Below are positions 5,604 through 6,524 of a DNA stretch of 6,524 bases, in pieces. Under the pieces are notes generated by a model. That model was not told the DNA's origin. It did no database searches and saw only the letters and a list, made by a program, of their open reading frames with translations. Where the stretch lies: assembly GCA_002293625.1 (NCBI GenBank), contig DBDP01000095.1:4041-10564 (forward strand), in the 5' to 3' direction. This stretch comes from Clostridiales bacterium UBA929 (lineage in GTDB: Bacteria > Bacillota > Clostridia > Oscillospirales > UBA929). Made by a program: the position numbers and the translations under genes. The stretch's first letter is position 1; each line of letters starts with the position of its first letter.

Positions 5604-5632
5604 ATTATACAACAGAATAGGTTTACCGTCAA
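5604..5632 (-). promoter_or_regulatory. Consensus housekeeping promoter for the zinc-ribbon membrane protein operon
   Basis: Minus strand: -35 TTGACG at 5632-5627 (5 of 6), 17-base spacer, -10 TATAAT at 5609-5604 (6 of 6). Expected start of transcription is near 5597, leaving a leader of about 29 bases to GTG 5568. The -35 box contains the TGA stop of the upstream TatD gene (5631-5629). No operator-like repeat is seen, so high constitutive expression is plausible. Confidence 0.88.
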
Positions 5633-6426
5633 GCGCGAGAGACAGAATTTGTCGAAACCCCGTAAAACCGCATTCCGTTTTCCCATGTCATCTGCTCCAC
5701 ATGCTCCGCCGGCTGCTGCCGCGCGTCCGCGAGCGTCGCGATGATGTGCCGGATCATGCGGCTGTCGCACCGTTTCCCGCGCAACGGTTCCGGAGCGAGA
5801 TAGGGCGCGTCGGTTTCGGTTAGCAGCAAATCGTCCGGCACGGCGGCGGCGGCTTCGCGCAGCGCCGCGTTTTTCTTATACGTCACCGAGCCGGTGAACG
5901 AAACGTACATCCCCATTCCGGCAACTTCGCGCGCCAGCGCCGCGTCCCCGGTAAAGCAGTGGAACACGCCCCGCAAGCCCTTGTGGGCGCGTAGGATATC
6001 CAAACAGTCCCCGTGCGCGTCGCGGTCATGGATAATGACCGGCAGACGGTAACGCTCCGCGAGGCAGATTTGCGCTTCAAACGCTTCCCGTTGCTCTTCG
6101 CGGCTTGGCGGCGTGAAGCCTTCCGCAGGGTAATAATCCAGCCCGCACTCACCCACGGCAACGATTTTAAACCGCTCCGCTTCGCGCAAAAACCCTTCCA
6201 GCGCGATTAAATCATCTTTAGAAGCGGAGCAGTTCGGGTGAATCCCCGCCGCCGCGTGGATGAAGGGATACCGCGCCGCAATCTCCAAGACCCGCGCCTG
6301 ATCGCCCATTGACGTTCCGGGCATCACAATATGCCCCACGCCGTCGACGGGCATCGTCGCCAAAAGCTCGTCTCGGTCGGGGTCAAAACGCGCGTCGTCA
6401 TAGTGCGCGTGCGTATCAAAAATCAT
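5629..6426 (-). CDS. tatD: TatD-family metal-dependent hydrolase (putative DNase)
   Basis: The 265-residue protein has the usual length and full motif set of the TatD amidohydrolase-superfamily branch, TIM-barrel enzymes using two divalent metals and linked to 3'-5' DNase activity and DNA quality control. Expected metal ligands are present: HAH at residues 6-8 in DTHAHYDD, H63 in AAGIHP, E93 in VGECGLDYY, H133 in IIHDRDAH, H156 in GVFHCFTG and D206 in TETDAPYL. RGKRCDS (216-222) and the TWENGMRFYGV end are also family-typical. The ATG at 6426 has GGAGG 4 bases upstream (6435-6431) and overlaps the TGA of the preceding gene as ATGA, so translation is probably coupled. In many Firmicutes a TatD gene follows metG; the upstream tail here does not look like methionyl-tRNA synthetase. 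The cytoplasmic enzyme appears intact. Confidence 0.95.
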   Translation of the reverse strand: MIFDTHAHYDDARFDPDRDELLATMPVDGVGHIVMPGTSMGDQARVLEIAARYPFIHAAAGIHPNCSASKDDLIALEGFLREAERFKIVAVGECGLDYYPAEGFTPPSREEQREAFEAQICLAERYRLPVIIHDRDAHGDCLDILRAHKGLRGVFHCFTGDAALAREVAGMGMYVSFTGSVTYKKNAALREAAAAVPDDLLLTETDAPYLAPEPLRGKRCDSRMIRHIIATLADARQQPAEHVEQMTWENGMRFYGVSTNSVSRA

Positions 6427-6524
6427 GATTCCTCCAACGGTTCGTCCCGTGCGTCTAAGCGCGTCCGACCGGGCTTCAGCACTTTGACATCGGTGCGGTG
6501 GAGCGTCTTCACCGGCGTGTCGGG
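6423..6524 (-). CDS. 3' end of an unidentified gene upstream of the TatD hydrolase
   Basis: A minus-strand frame runs in from the right edge and ends at TGA 6425-6423, giving 33 residues (starting PDTPVKTLHRTDVKVL and ending RDEPLEES). Its stop overlaps the TatD start by ATGA, which strongly suggests a real gene in the same operon. The visible tail is charged and hydrophilic, with no domain I recognise. It does not resemble the usual end of methionyl-tRNA synthetase, although too little is present to exclude any family. The TatD ribosome binding site lies within its last codons. Confidence 0.65.
   Translation of the reverse strand, partial: PDTPVKTLHRTDVKVLKPGRTRLDARDEPLEES

Overview
The window looks like a chromosomal segment of a fermentative Gram-positive bacterium of the Clostridia (Bacillota). 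This is inferred from AGGAGG-type ribosome binding sites, consensus housekeeping-type promoters with 17-base spacers, GTG/TTG starts, a protein with three S-layer homology repeats, and proteins beginning with a zinc ribbon. The lineage is not proven by any single marker. There are no tRNA or rRNA genes, CRISPR array, transposase or phage module.

Left part (1-2411). The C-terminal end of an Lhr-type helicase gene enters from the left edge and converges, with a 6-base gap, on a small AT-rich gene for a 63-residue membrane protein that has its own strong promoter. A short spacer carries a palindromic repeat (971-1015). It is followed by a secreted protein with a cadherin/Ig-like beta domain and three SLH repeats, closed by a textbook intrinsic terminator.

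Middle (2430-4023). A near-consensus promoter drives only a 55-codon ORF that looks like the truncated start of a larger protein. Facing it is an MFS exporter of the MefA-like drug/macrolide class, whose last residues are encoded by a tandem heptanucleotide repeat.

Right part (4042-6524, all on the minus strand). An unidentified gene end overlaps a TatD-family hydrolase by ATGA. The TatD stop codon lies inside the -35 box of a consensus promoter. That promoter drives a two-gene operon of paralogous membrane proteins (zinc ribbon, then a Pro/Tyr- or Gln-rich linker, then about four transmembrane segments), which ends at a strong terminator only 19 bases before the MFS start codon. Promoter, two genes and terminator form a complete transcription unit of about 1.55 kb. 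It is the least explained part of the window and the best candidate for something undescribed.
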